DNA from: Cuspidothrix sp046080565
GTDB taxonomy: Bacteria > Cyanobacteriota > Cyanobacteriia > Cyanobacteriales > Nostocaceae
Length of the DNA: 64,000 bases
Reading direction: 5' to 3'
NCBI GenBank assembly: GCA_046080565.1
Contig: JBJTUF010000092.1
Coordinates: 30,080 to 94,079, forward strand
In this document: in pieces, positions 34,395 to 43,475 of the stretch
Layout of the letters: every line of letters starts with the position of its first letter
Position numbering within the stretch: the first letter of the stretch is position 1
Program-made: the position numbers and the translations under genes
The notes under the pieces: model-generated
Told to the model about the DNA's origin: nothing
Databases searched by the model: none
Seen by the model: the letters and a program-made list of their open reading frames with translations, nothing else

Positions 34395-35366
34395 CTACAA
34401 CCATTCAATTATTTTGGCTTTTTCTGGTAACTTGGCATTTCTTTGTCCAATACTTCTTTCTCGACCAGTAAATAAACTAATAGGCGTATTGATAAAATCT
34501 ACTAAACTAGCTTTACCAATTATATTTTTAATAGTAGTTTTTGGCAATTCTTTTAATAACCACCGTAAGACAATATAGCCATATTCTGATGTTGTTAATT
34601 CCTTCATTAAATCTACACCATGCAATTCATGTAAATAGCGATTAGAACGCCCATAACGTCGCCATTGACTGGCTAATTCTTCCATTGTCACCCGGTGACG
34701 ATGTTGGACAATAGCATCAGCAGCAAATTCTAATTTACCAAGATTAGCTTTGAGAATTCGCCAACAAATATCTGCATCTCCTCCTGTAGTTAGATAGGGA
34801 CGAAATAAACCTGAAGTATGGAAAACTTGCCGGCGAATTGCTAAATTTGCGGTTTGTCCATAGGGACAAAATTTATGCGCTAGGGTATGTTTTTGTGATA
34901 AAGTTTCTTGTTTATCGGCAAATTGTTCTAGTAAACTTGTACCTGGTAATGGGAGAATTTCTCCAGCCACAATTACCACTTCGGAATTAATAAAAGGTTG
35001 AATTAATTTTTCTAACCATTGGGGTTGGGGACGACAATCTGCATCAGTAAAAGCGATAATTTCTCCAGTAGCAGCTTTAATACCTGTGTTTCGTGCAGCG
35101 TAGGAACTTTGAATATTATTTTCACTTAAAGGGTTAATTTTAATCGGGGCGTTTTCAGCAGTTTGCTGGAGAATTGACAGAGTGCGATCGCTACTATTAT
35201 TATCTACTAATAAATACTCTACTTTATCCGTTGGATAACTTTGAGAAAACAGACAATTTAGTAAATCTGATAAATCTGTTTCACCATTATAAATAGGAAT
35301 AACCACCGATACCTTTGGCTTAAATAGGCAATCAGTGGTTATATTAATTGCTTGGGGATTAATCAT
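34395..35366 (-). CDS. Glycosyltransferase family 2
   Basis: The 323-residue GT-A fold enzyme has SVVIPIYNGETDLSDLL at the N-terminus (about 19-35), LLVDNNSSD for nucleotide binding, and the metal-binding FTDADCRP near 113. TTGGDADICWRILKAN near 200 holds the acceptor and catalytic acidic region. There is no clear transmembrane segment. It is convergent with the restriction gene and downstream of the S41 protease. Substrates are unknown. Confidence 0.85.
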   Translation of the reverse strand: MINPQAINITTDCLFKPKVSVVIPIYNGETDLSDLLNCLFSQSYPTDKVEYLLVDNNSSDRTLSILQQTAENAPIKINPLSENNIQSSYAARNTGIKAATGEIIAFTDADCRPQPQWLEKLIQPFINSEVVIVAGEILPLPGTSLLEQFADKQETLSQKHTLAHKFCPYGQTANLAIRRQVFHTSGLFRPYLTTGGDADICWRILKANLGKLEFAADAIVQHRHRVTMEELASQWRRYGRSNRYLHELHGVDLMKELTTSEYGYIVLRWLLKELPKTTIKNIIGKASLVDFINTPISLFTGRERSIGQRNAKLPEKAKIIEWL

Positions 35367-35450
35367 CTCAGGTAGATTGCTGTTAAAAATAACTGATAAT
35401 TAAACATTAAATTTTATCCCACCTCAAAGGGTGGAATTAAAACTTAAATT

Positions 35451-36785
35451 CTAAAATTTCAAGTCTTCAGCACGGACGCTAATAGACTGAGAATTTTCAT
35501 TTTTGACTGATTGTGCTACCCTACCATTAGAAAGAGCAGCAATGGCGCGAGTATATTGGGGATCACTATTTGTACCGATTAAATTCGGATTAGAAGCCAA
35601 TTGGCGTTCCTGTGTTTGGGTCAAGTCTAACTTGATATCCGGTGTAATCCCTGTATGATTAATATCTGTACCATTAGGTGTATAGTAATGAGCAATGGTG
35701 ACAGCTAACCCTGAACCATCCGCTAGTTCATGCACTGACTGAACCAAAGCTTTACCGAAGGTTTGACTACCTACAACCACAGCGCGTTTATTATCTTTGA
35801 GTGCGCCGGTGAGGATTTCACTAGCACTGGCAGAATTACCATCAACTAAAATGGCTAATGGTAAATTGGTAATAGCTGTACGATTAGCTTTGGTATCAGA
35901 ACTTGATCCTTTACGGTCTACTGTTTTCACAATATGACCATCATCTAGCCACATTTTAGCAATTTCGATACTCGCATTTAACAAGCCACCGGGATTACCT
36001 CGCAAATCCAAAACGTAGGAATCAACTTTTTTGCTTTCGAGGTTGCGAATGGCTGTACGCATTTGATCCGCAGCATGGGAGCTAAACTCTTGTAACCGGA
36101 TATAACCCACTTTGCGACCACCCTCTTGTTTAAGAGTATAGCGAACGGTGGGAACTTCTATGGTAGCTCTGGTGAGTTTGATGTTAAATTTATTACCTGG
36201 TCTTTCTAGATCCAAACTAACAGCAGTACCTACTCGACCCCGAATTAATTTTGAGGCATCTTCGACTGACATTTTCAGGGTAGATTTACCATCAATTGCT
36301 AAAATTTGATCACCTGGTTTCAGTCCAGCTTTAAGTGCTGGAGAATTTTCTATTGCTTCTACAACGGTGAGACGCTTGGTTTTTTCGTTGATTTCCATGC
36401 GAATACCAATCCCGGAAACTTCCCCAGATGTTTGACTAGTTAGGGATTCGTACTGTTTGGGATTCATAAACCGGGTGTAGGGATCACCTAGCTTTTGCAA
36501 AGCTTCACGGATCGCTACATATGCCTCATCTTTAGAAGTATAGTCTTTACTTAATAAGCTTTGCCTGATTGCTTGCCAATCCTGTTGATTAAATTTTTCA
36601 TCAACATATTCACGATTCACAACCTGCCAAACTTGGTCAACTAATGCTTTAGGACTATCTTGTAAAGCTGCGTGAACGGAGCGTGTCCAGGCTTGACTAA
36701 ATACAGATATAGTAGCAGTTGTGGCGATCGCTCCACCAATCAGGGCTGCTTGGAGCGGTGAGTAACGTTTCGCAGATTGGTTCAT
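35451..36785 (-). CDS. Carboxyl-terminal processing protease, S41 family
   Basis: This is an exported serine protease of the Ctp/Prc family, 444 residues. It has an N-terminal signal/anchor (about 13-35), a PDZ domain (about 120-205, GIGIRMEI to KLIRGRVG), and the S41 core with LDLRGNPGG, DGNSASASEI (catalytic Ser) and TFGKALVQ (catalytic Lys). Cyanobacteria have three paralogs. CtpA processes the D1 protein of photosystem II; this copy looks more like CtpB/CtpC, but I cannot assign it by eye. Confidence 0.88.
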   Translation of the reverse strand: MNQSAKRYSPLQAALIGGAIATTATISVFSQAWTRSVHAALQDSPKALVDQVWQVVNREYVDEKFNQQDWQAIRQSLLSKDYTSKDEAYVAIREALQKLGDPYTRFMNPKQYESLTSQTSGEVSGIGIRMEINEKTKRLTVVEAIENSPALKAGLKPGDQILAIDGKSTLKMSVEDASKLIRGRVGTAVSLDLERPGNKFNIKLTRATIEVPTVRYTLKQEGGRKVGYIRLQEFSSHAADQMRTAIRNLESKKVDSYVLDLRGNPGGLLNASIEIAKMWLDDGHIVKTVDRKGSSSDTKANRTAITNLPLAILVDGNSASASEILTGALKDNKRAVVVGSQTFGKALVQSVHELADGSGLAVTIAHYYTPNGTDINHTGITPDIKLDLTQTQERQLASNPNLIGTNSDPQYTRAIAALSNGRVAQSVKNENSQSISVRAEDLKF

Positions 36786-37098
36786 GTATATTAGCTGAAA
36801 TAGTTGTGTTTTTGACAGTTTATCAATCAGTCTTACCTGATGTCCTTTTGTATTTATATCCTAATCACCTCTGGCATTCATCCATCTTCTAGCCTTTTGT
36901 CAATGACTTAGATATTCTGTTTCTTGGGTAACAAATATGGTTGTAATTGAGCGTTTTTAATAGCACAACATATCCATATATGTGACACTGAGATAAGTAT
37001 CATTTGTAAGTGTTCAATTATCCTCCTTACGATAGCACTTTATTAGCTCAGTAGCAGTGATTTATGTCAATGGATAATTAAACTTTTATTAGTTATTT
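36786..37098. other. Divergent promoter region, no gene seen
   Basis: This 313-bp AT-rich stretch separates the divergent protease and YdcF-like genes and should hold both promoters. I see no repeat, operator or RNA that I can support. Confidence 0.5.
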
Positions 37099-37797
37099 AT
37101 GTTTGCTCAATTAAGTATGAACTTATTAATTCAGTGTCGCGCTCAATTTCAGAAACTGTGGCGATGGTTCAAAAAATTATGTTGGGCTTTGAGACTTCTC
37201 CTCATTAGCTGGCTGGCTTTTACTACTATAACTCTAGTTTCTGCTTCTTCACACCCAGTAGATGCGTTTTTTGTTTTGGGTGGCAGTATTCAGCGAGAAA
37301 TTTATGTAGCCCAATTAGCAACTCAATATCCCCATATCCCCATTTTAATTTCTAGTGGTTCTGAAAATCCTTGTATTTGGTTAATTTTTCAGCGCGAAGG
37401 TGCTGATTTACAAGAAGTTAGTTTAGAAACCTGCGCCAAATCTACTTTTAATAATTTTTATTATGGAACACCGATTTTAGAAAATTGGGGGGTACACAAA
37501 GTAAAATTAATTACTTCTGGTACTCATTTTTTTCGAGCCAAGTTAATGGCACAGATTATTTTAGGTTCTCATGGGATTTGGGTAGAACCAGAAGTTGTTC
37601 AGGAACAAGGTGTTCCCGGAAATCGAGAATACTGGTATAAAACCATCTTAGATACTATTCGTAGTTTAGCCTGGGCGGTTTTAAGTCAATTTATTCATCT
37701 CCATTGTCCAAGTATTATTAAGCTAATTGATATTGATATGTCTGTGTGGGAACAAAAGGGGTTTCATTGTGAATATCAGGGAGGGTTGAATAGGTAA
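37099..37797 (+). CDS. YdcF family (DUF218) membrane protein
   Basis: The 232-residue protein has one N-terminal membrane helix (about 30-50) and then the DUF218 Rossmann-like domain: DAFFVLGGSIQRE, then ILISSGSENPC, TCAKSTFNN and VKLITSGTHFFRA. E. coli YdcF binds SAM and SanA/ElyC relatives affect envelope integrity, but the reaction is unknown. It is divergent from the Ctp gene. Confidence 0.8.
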   Translation: MFAQLSMNLLIQCRAQFQKLWRWFKKLCWALRLLLISWLAFTTITLVSASSHPVDAFFVLGGSIQREIYVAQLATQYPHIPILISSGSENPCIWLIFQREGADLQEVSLETCAKSTFNNFYYGTPILENWGVHKVKLITSGTHFFRAKLMAQIILGSHGIWVEPEVVQEQGVPGNREYWYKTILDTIRSLAWAVLSQFIHLHCPSIIKLIDIDMSVWEQKGFHCEYQGGLNR

Positions 37798-37860
37798 GGG
37801 TGTACTTTACTCCTAACATCTCTGATACAAATTATACAAAATAATGATACAGATTTTCCC

Positions 37861-37887
37861 TAGGGGTTTAGCATTGCTAAACCCTTA
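37861..37887. repeat. Dispersed palindrome, second copy
   Basis: TAGGGGTTTAGCATTGCTAA and the following ACCCTTA repeat the hairpin at 15912-15940 with one base difference in the arm. It lies between convergent genes and may serve as a bidirectional transcription end. Confidence 0.7.
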
Positions 37888-37959
37888 CACACCGCCCCTT
37901 TTCTATCATCAATCTGGTGATAAGTTCATAATTTTCGAGTCATTTTATTATATTAAAAA

Positions 37960-38424
37960 TTAGCAATCGCCTAACAACTGCAATACACTCTGAATGTGGT
38001 TTTGAAACGCTTTTAAACCACCATCTTTAGCCCAACGAGCCTTAAAAGTGGGCAAGTCCTGTAATTTCATTATATTTCCACCCTCATAGCGGAGAACCCC
38101 TGAATAATCAAATATTTTATCTGCTCTTGCTGATTCGGGTGGATTAACAAAATCAATAGCCCAACATACCTCAACAATTCGGTATATGTTGTAATCACCT
38201 TTCCAATTCTCACGTTCAGGCTTATAGTCTAGAACTCTTACCAGATGAGTAACATATCCGCGTTGTCTAAGCAAAATCAAATCGTCTTTTTCTGGTTTAC
38301 AAGCATCCTCTTCATTGTCTTTCCAAGCCAATTTGAAGAGATCATAAACTTTGCATGGTGAATATGCCCAATCACCATCGTCACGTCTCACATTTTTAGT
38401 CCACTTCAAAAGAGATAAATCCAT
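37960..38424 (-). CDS. Hypothetical protein
   Basis: I do not recognise this 154-residue soluble protein. It is rich in Trp and charged residues (LLKWTKNVRRDDGDWAYSP at the start, VEVCWAIDFVNPP near 105), with no signal peptide or membrane helix. Its pattern of LVRVLDY and IYRIVEVCWAIDF could suit a small beta-barrel. It is followed in the same direction by nothing obvious and preceded by a PCP-reductase-like small gene. Confidence 0.55.
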   Translation of the reverse strand: MDLSLLKWTKNVRRDDGDWAYSPCKVYDLFKLAWKDNEEDACKPEKDDLILLRQRGYVTHLVRVLDYKPERENWKGDYNIYRIVEVCWAIDFVNPPESARADKIFDYSGVLRYEGGNIMKLQDLPTFKARWAKDGGLKAFQNHIQSVLQLLGDC

Positions 38425-38501
38425 ATTACTTATCCAGTAAATTTTAAGGGTCTATTGAACTTTTAGATTTCCGAATTCTTTAAGAAGTCGGAATAAATGC
38501 T

Positions 38502-38681
38502 TTAGTTATGCTTTTTATTAAATAATTGTTTAGCCTGTTCATAAACCTCAAGAGTAATTAATACTATATTATTCTCGCCAGCATAACTTTCAATCTTCTT
38601 CCGTGCGAAAGGACGCACAAAAAAAGGAATATCTTTAAGTTTAGCTTCCGCTTCCGCAGTCCATTTAATTTGTTCACTCAT
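38502..38681 (-). CDS. Small PCP_red-domain protein (light-independent protochlorophyllide reductase subunit-like)
   Basis: The 59-residue product reads MSEQIKWTAEAEAKLKDIPF and continues FVRPFARKKIESYA. This is the PCP_red domain (the short C-terminal domain of ChlB/BchB), here as a free-standing protein. Free copies with the W-x-x-EAEA-L-IPFFVR pattern are common in cyanobacteria. In ChlB the domain follows the catalytic core; the role of the free form is unknown. It is between two minus-strand hypothetical genes. Confidence 0.8.
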   Translation of the reverse strand: MSEQIKWTAEAEAKLKDIPFFVRPFARKKIESYAGENNIVLITLEVYEQAKQLFNKKHN

Positions 38682-38811
38682 AGATTTCTAGGGTTTAATC
38701 TTGATAGTACAGACTTGAACTCATATAACCTTTAACAATCAATATTATATATCATAACTCTGATTAAATAAAAGTCGTAAATTTCACATTTCCTCAAGTA
38801 ATCAAACAAGA

Positions 38812-39255
38812 TTATTTATTAGATAGACTTAAAGTACAAACCCTTTGTAACATATTCTGACTAGCAATACTATCAGCCGGAACTAGAAAATATTGAGGCC
38901 AATAATCTATAAAATTAGTGTAGGTTTTCCAGCTAGGATTAGCACTTAATTTACCCTGTTTACAGGATTTGGTATAAGCATTTCTTTTTCTGCCACCAAT
39001 ATTGTATTCAAAAACAACAACTTTTACTTTTGGGTATTTATTATTCTGAATATAAAATCCATCTTCATCATTGAGAGTGTCATCAGCTAACATAATTTTA
39101 AATTTGACACTACGCTCATTTAATCTGATGATTTCACCGCTATTGGTCTGACCAAAATCTACCCACCTTTCTTGTTGATTTTGAGCTAATACAGGTATTG
39201 TGAATATAGACACAGAAGAAATTGCGATCGCCATTGCATATTTAATTAACTGCAT
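38812..39255 (-). CDS. Exported hypothetical protein
   Basis: The 147-residue product has a signal peptide (about 1-24, ending VLAQN). The mature domain has two Cys (near 113 and 140) that could form a disulfide, and blocks RWVDFGQTNSGEIIRLN and VVFEYNIGGRKRNAYTKSC. It resembles small cyanobacterial surface-adhesin-like lipocalin-type proteins only in general layout. No function is assigned. Confidence 0.6.
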   Translation of the reverse strand: MQLIKYAMAIAISSVSIFTIPVLAQNQQERWVDFGQTNSGEIIRLNERSVKFKIMLADDTLNDEDGFYIQNNKYPKVKVVVFEYNIGGRKRNAYTKSCKQGKLSANPSWKTYTNFIDYWPQYFLVPADSIASQNMLQRVCTLSLSNK

Positions 39256-39407
39256 AATTTTAGAAACTCACATTTTTAGATTATGTAGGATTAAATTAAA
39301 TATACACAATCTCAGTATTTTTTGGCAAATAAACTATTATGACAATAAATATGCAAAATCCCCAACTTCCTTAAGAAGTCAGGGATATATTAGAATCTAT
39401 TGATTCT

Positions 39408-40781
39408 TTAAACCTGAACGACTTTTTCTTTCGCTAAAAAATCCTCTAACTCAGTCAAAGCGTCAGCATCTATTTTACTCTGCATGGGACAGAACTTAGG
39501 CCCGCACATAGAACAAAACTCTGCCTTTTTATAAACATCTTCAGGCAAAGTTTCATCATGATATTCTTTCGCTCTATCTGGGTCTAAAGATAACTCAAAT
39601 TGACGATTCCAGTCAAAATTATATCTAGCTCTAGACAGTTCATCATCCCTATCTCTTGCACCCGGCCGATGTCTGGCAATATCCGCCGCATGAGCCGCTA
39701 TTTTATAGGCAATTAAGCCATTACGCACATCTTCAGCATTAGGTAAACCCAAATGTTCTTTAGGTGTCACATAACATAACATTGCTGTACCATACCATCC
39801 TGCCATAGCTGCACCAATAGCCGATGTAATATGATCATAACCAGGAGCAATGTCAGTCACTAAAGGACCAAGAACATAAAATGGAGCTTCTGAACACTCC
39901 TCCATTTGCTTGCGGATGTTAAACTCAATTTGATCCATAGGAACGTGGCCTGGCCCTTCCACCATCACCTGTACATCATGTTCCCATGCTCTGCGGGTGA
40001 GTTGTCCCAAAGTTTTCAGTTCCGCTAACTGGGCTGCATCCGTCGCATCATGGGTACATCCAGGGCGCAGGGAGTCGCCTAAACTGAAAGTTACATCATA
40101 TCTCTTGAAAATCTCAATGATGTCGTTGAAATGGGTATACAGGGGGTTTTGTTTGCGGTGCAGCAACATCCACTTAGCCAAAATACCGCCACCACGGGAG
40201 ACAATTCCTGTAATACGGCTTTTGACTAAAGGTAAATGCTCAATTAACAAACCCGCATGGATAGTTTGATAGTCTACCCCTTGCTGGGCGTGTTTTTCGA
40301 TGATGTGCAGAAAGTCGTCGGCGGTGAAGTTTTCCATTCTGCCGTGGACGCTTTCTAAGGCTTGGTACACTGGTACAGTACCAATAGGAACGGGTGAAGC
40401 CTTGATGATAGCGGTACGAATGGCATCTAAATTACCGCCACCTGTGGACAAGTCCATGACGGTATCAGCACCGTATTTGATAGATAATCTGAGTTTATCT
40501 AATTCCTCTTCCACGTTAGAAGAAGTGGGAGAAGCACCAATATTAGCATTGATTTTACATCTAGAAGCGATACCAATAGCCATCGCTTCTAAATTAGTGT
40601 GATTAATATTCGCAGGGATAACCATTCTACCCCGTGCTACTTCTTCGCGGATGAGTTCAGCAGGAAGGTTTTCCACCTTCGCAACGTGGTGCATTTCTTC
40701 GGTAATGACACCCTGACGAGCATAGTGCATTTGGGTTACGTTGCTCTGTCCACGTCGCTTGGCTACCCATTCAGTTCGCAT
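39408..40781 (-). CDS. thiC: Phosphomethylpyrimidine synthase
   Basis: ThiC is a radical-SAM enzyme that converts aminoimidazole ribotide to HMP phosphate, the pyrimidine part of thiamine. The 457-residue protein has the C-terminal [4Fe-4S] motif CSMCGPKFC, plus the core blocks VIPANINHTN, DTVMDLSTGGG and EGPGHVPMDQI. The length matches the cyanobacterial form, shorter than the E. coli enzyme. A TPP riboswitch lies directly upstream, so it is repressed by thiamine pyrophosphate. Confidence 0.95.
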   Translation of the reverse strand: MRTEWVAKRRGQSNVTQMHYARQGVITEEMHHVAKVENLPAELIREEVARGRMVIPANINHTNLEAMAIGIASRCKINANIGASPTSSNVEEELDKLRLSIKYGADTVMDLSTGGGNLDAIRTAIIKASPVPIGTVPVYQALESVHGRMENFTADDFLHIIEKHAQQGVDYQTIHAGLLIEHLPLVKSRITGIVSRGGGILAKWMLLHRKQNPLYTHFNDIIEIFKRYDVTFSLGDSLRPGCTHDATDAAQLAELKTLGQLTRRAWEHDVQVMVEGPGHVPMDQIEFNIRKQMEECSEAPFYVLGPLVTDIAPGYDHITSAIGAAMAGWYGTAMLCYVTPKEHLGLPNAEDVRNGLIAYKIAAHAADIARHRPGARDRDDELSRARYNFDWNRQFELSLDPDRAKEYHDETLPEDVYKKAEFCSMCGPKFCPMQSKIDADALTELEDFLAKEKVVQV

Positions 40782-40802
40782 TTTACAATCCTCAATATAC
40801 AG

Positions 40803-40877
40803 CTTCCCTACGCTGGTATTACCCAGTCTCAGGTGTTAAGGGTTTGATCTCAGCTTGGTTTTCCAAGCACCCCTAGC
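40803..40877 (-). promoter_or_regulatory. TPP riboswitch (THI box)
   Basis: On the minus strand the leader reads GGGGTGC, then GCTGAGATC, ACCCTT, ACCTGA, GGGTAATACCAGCGTAGGGA in this order. These are the conserved elements of the TPP aptamer (the CTGAGA pyrimidine-binding and ACCTGA/GGGTAAT..GCGNAGGGA diphosphate-binding arms). It ends 22 bp before the thiC start, so control is most likely on translation initiation. Confidence 0.95.
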
Positions 40878-41112
40878 ATCTATAAGATTTTAGCATTTTG
40901 TTTAGAGGCGGGAGGAGAATATTGTGAAAATGGGATTGATTTTATGTTTTGGGTGCATGGGGGTGACGTTAAAGTTTTGGGTTTTACTATGATGAGTTTT
41001 GTTTTTTTATGAATATGAACCGTATAAACGTATACTCTATAGAGAGGAGAGGTTGTATTGAGGCGATAATTTGTTTGATTTGGTAGTTGGTTAGTTTCTT
41101 TCAGGGTTTTTT

Positions 41113-41538
41113 ATGAATACGAACCGCAGAGACGCAGAGGGCGCAGAGAGAAGAGAGTTAAGCGAGGAAATGAGTCAGCTTACGGGGGAGGTGATAGGGG
41201 CTGCTATTGAGGTGCATCGAGTTTTGGGTGCTGGTTTTTTGGAGGAGGTGTATAAGGAGGCTCTGGTTGTTGAATTTATGGCACGTGGCATACATCATGA
41301 GGTTGAGAGGTTAGTAAGCGTGACATACAAAGGACATGAGGTAGGTAGAGGTAGGTTAGATTTTTTGGTTGCAAACTGTTTAGTTGTGGAATTAAAAGCT
41401 GTACAGAACCTCGCCCCCATTCATGAAGCTCAACTTCTCTCATACCTTAAAATGACTAACTGCACTTTAGGACTCCTCATCAACTTTAACGTTCCCCTCC
41501 TCAAAGATGGCATCAAACGCATTATCCTCTCCTCCTAA
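41113..41538 (+). CDS. GxxExxY protein (PD-(D/E)XK nuclease fold), bounded by inverted repeats
   Basis: The 141-residue protein has the family motif GFLEEVY and a nuclease-like core: E in the first helix, RLDFLV (Asp), then VVELKAV (ExK). The reaction is unproven for this family. The N-terminal residues NTNRRDAEGAERRE are read from the left inverted repeat at 41119-41155, and the stop codon TAA touches the right repeat at 41539. The gene therefore fits exactly between the repeats. It may be a true mobile gene, or it may have an alternative start inside (Met at residue 20, EEMSQLTGEV). It is unrelated in function to its neighbours thiC and the MAPEG gene. Confidence 0.82.
   Translation: MNTNRRDAEGAERRELSEEMSQLTGEVIGAAIEVHRVLGAGFLEEVYKEALVVEFMARGIHHEVERLVSVTYKGHEVGRGRLDFLVANCLVVELKAVQNLAPIHEAQLLSYLKMTNCTLGLLINFNVPLLKDGIKRIILSS
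41119..41155 (+). repeat. Left 37-bp inverted repeat of the GxxExxY unit
   Basis: It starts ACGAACCGCAGAG and ends GCAGAGAGAAGAG. It pairs with 41539-41575 at 36 of 37 positions in inverse orientation. It encodes residues 3-15 of the GxxExxY protein. Confidence 0.95.
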
Positions 41539-41575
41539 CTCTTCTCTCTGCGCCCTCTGCGCCTCTGCGGTTCGT
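41539..41575 (-). repeat. Right 37-bp inverted repeat of the GxxExxY unit
   Basis: It starts CTCTTCTCTCTGCG and ends CTCTGCGGTTCGT, the inverse of 41119-41155 with one mismatch. It begins directly after the TAA stop codon of the GxxExxY gene. Confidence 0.95.
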
Positions 41576-41690
41576 TAATACAATCAGTTATTGCATTTTT
41601 GGACAAAATTAAGATTAAATCTTGTAGCGCCGACATCTTACCCTCTAAAATTACACATATTCCAGCCAAATTTCCATTTGACGAAAGTTT

Positions 41691-42080
41691 ATGTCGCCCT
41701 ATCCTAGTTTAGTTACCGTTTCCGCACTTTTACTATATTTTGTAGTTACAATTAATGTTGGTAGAGCTAGATTCAAATATCAAGTTCCCGTACCACAAAC
41801 TACAGGCAACCCAGATTTTGAGAGAGTTTTACGGGTACAGCAAAATACTTTAGAACAACTAGCTTTATTTATACCCGCCCTATGGTTGTTTTCTATATAT
41901 GTTAGTCCTATTTGGGCTGCTGGTTTGGGTGCAGCTTGGGTGCTGGGGCGTATTGCTTATGCTTGGGGTTATTATATAGCAGCAGAAAAACGCGGCCCTG
42001 GTTTTGCTATTAGTTCTTTGAGCAGTATTGTCCTAATTATCGGTTCACTTGTGGGTATTATTTTATCTATGCTGAAATAA
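41691..42080 (+). CDS. MAPEG family membrane protein
   Basis: The 129-residue protein has four membrane helices. It contains the MAPEG pattern FERVLRVQQNTLEQLALFIPALW, in which R, N and E are the conserved residues. MAPEG proteins include microsomal glutathione S-transferases and leukotriene synthases. The bacterial members probably conjugate glutathione to hydrophobic or oxidised lipids. It is convergent with ald. Confidence 0.88.
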   Translation: MSPYPSLVTVSALLLYFVVTINVGRARFKYQVPVPQTTGNPDFERVLRVQQNTLEQLALFIPALWLFSIYVSPIWAAGLGAAWVLGRIAYAWGYYIAAEKRGPGFAISSLSSIVLIIGSLVGIILSMLK

Positions 42081-42135
42081 ACCTGGGACTGTTCATTGGT
42101 GACTGGGTTAAATTTTACCAATCACCAATTACCAA

Positions 42136-43227
42136 TTACCCAACTAAGTTAGGAAATACCTCTTGCACAGCAGGATGTACCAAACGATGATTTTGCACAT
42201 TTAAACCTTTTGCTAAAGCTGGGTTAACTTCTAAAGCTTTTAGTCCCAGATTTGCTAACTGGACAGCGTAGGGTAAGGTACTGTTATTTAGTGCTTGTGT
42301 TGATGTCCAAGGTACTGCACCTGGCATATTAGGAACACCATAATGAACTACGCCCTCATCAATATATACTGGTTTGGTGTGGGATGTGGGGTATAGTGTT
42401 TCTACGCATCCACCTTGATCAACGGCGACATCCACAATCACTGAACCAGGACGCATTTGTTTTACTAATTCACGAGATACTAAAATAGGTGCTTTTTTGC
42501 CGGGGATTAAAACTGCACCAATGAGTAAATCAGCTTCTTTAACAGCAGTTTCAATATGGGCCGAGTTGCTGTAAAGTAATTCTACTCTCGAACCAAAGAG
42601 GGTTTCTAGGTAGGATAGGCGTTCAACGTTGACATCTAATATTTGCACTATTGCACCCATACCAACGGCGATTTTTGCGGCTTCTGTACCAACTACACCA
42701 CCGCCTAAGATTACTACTTTACCGGCTTTGACTCCTGGTATGCCGCCTAAAAGTACACCTTTTCCTCCTTGTTGACGTTCGAGAAATCTTGCACCAAATT
42801 GGACGGCTAACCTACCCGCTACAATACTCATTGGTGTGAGTAGGGGAAGTCTATTTGCTCCTGGTTGTTCTACGGTTTCATAGGCGATCGCACAAGTGCC
42901 ACAATCAATTAAATATTCTGTTAATTTGCGATCGGCGGCTAAATGTAAATAAGTAAATAACAACTGTTCTTTTTGCAAAAATTTATACTCGCTGCTTAAA
43001 GGCTCTTTCACCTTAATCACTAATTCCCGATTCCATGCAGCATCAGCATTATTAACAATTTTTGCTCCAGCTTGGCTGTAATCTTCATCCGTAAAACCTG
43101 CACCATTACCAGCTTGACTTTCTACAAAGATATCATGGCCGTTTTCCCGTAATACCCGGACACTAGAAGGACTTAAACCAACCCGAAACTCTTGATCTTT
43201 AGTTTCTTTAGGAACACCTATTTCCAT
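42136..43227 (-). CDS. ald: Alanine dehydrogenase
   Basis: This NAD-dependent enzyme interconverts alanine and pyruvate plus ammonia. It has 363 residues. It begins MEIGVPKETKDQEFRVGL, has the substrate-binding K in ELVIKVKEP, the active-site His in TYLHLAADRKL, the Rossmann motif VVILGGGVVGTEAAKIAVGM and the NAD/active Asp region VDVAVDQGGC. Alanine dehydrogenase is important in heterocyst-forming cyanobacteria for nitrogen-fixing growth. No NtcA site was identified with confidence upstream. Confidence 0.94.
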   Translation of the reverse strand: MEIGVPKETKDQEFRVGLSPSSVRVLRENGHDIFVESQAGNGAGFTDEDYSQAGAKIVNNADAAWNRELVIKVKEPLSSEYKFLQKEQLLFTYLHLAADRKLTEYLIDCGTCAIAYETVEQPGANRLPLLTPMSIVAGRLAVQFGARFLERQQGGKGVLLGGIPGVKAGKVVILGGGVVGTEAAKIAVGMGAIVQILDVNVERLSYLETLFGSRVELLYSNSAHIETAVKEADLLIGAVLIPGKKAPILVSRELVKQMRPGSVIVDVAVDQGGCVETLYPTSHTKPVYIDEGVVHYGVPNMPGAVPWTSTQALNNSTLPYAVQLANLGLKALEVNPALAKGLNVQNHRLVHPAVQEVFPNLVG

Positions 43228-43475
43228 TGATCGCCTCTAATATTTTATTGTTTGACTTTAGCCTGACAGTACCGATTCAATTTTGTCGGTATTGAGTCAT
43301 TCAAAATGGAAAGTTTTTATTCCTTACAGCCTACATCTTGACTAATCCGCTAATATTATTAAAATAAATAAAGAATAATTAAAAATTGTTAACTTTTAGC
43401 CAGTATCCCTGGCAACTTAGTTAAAAAATCTCTGTAAATCTCTCTTTGTCAATTACACCAAAGGAACAAATCATA

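Noticed and set aside
41005..41060. A possible further GxxExxY-type repeat (GAATATGAACCGTATAAACG)
   Set aside because: It resembles the start of the 41113 unit, but too many positions differ to call it a copy with confidence.
43446..43475. An N-terminal extension of the Hli protein from TTG
   Set aside because: The extension contains the ribosome site AAAGGA for the ATG at 43476 and is not typical of Hli proteins.
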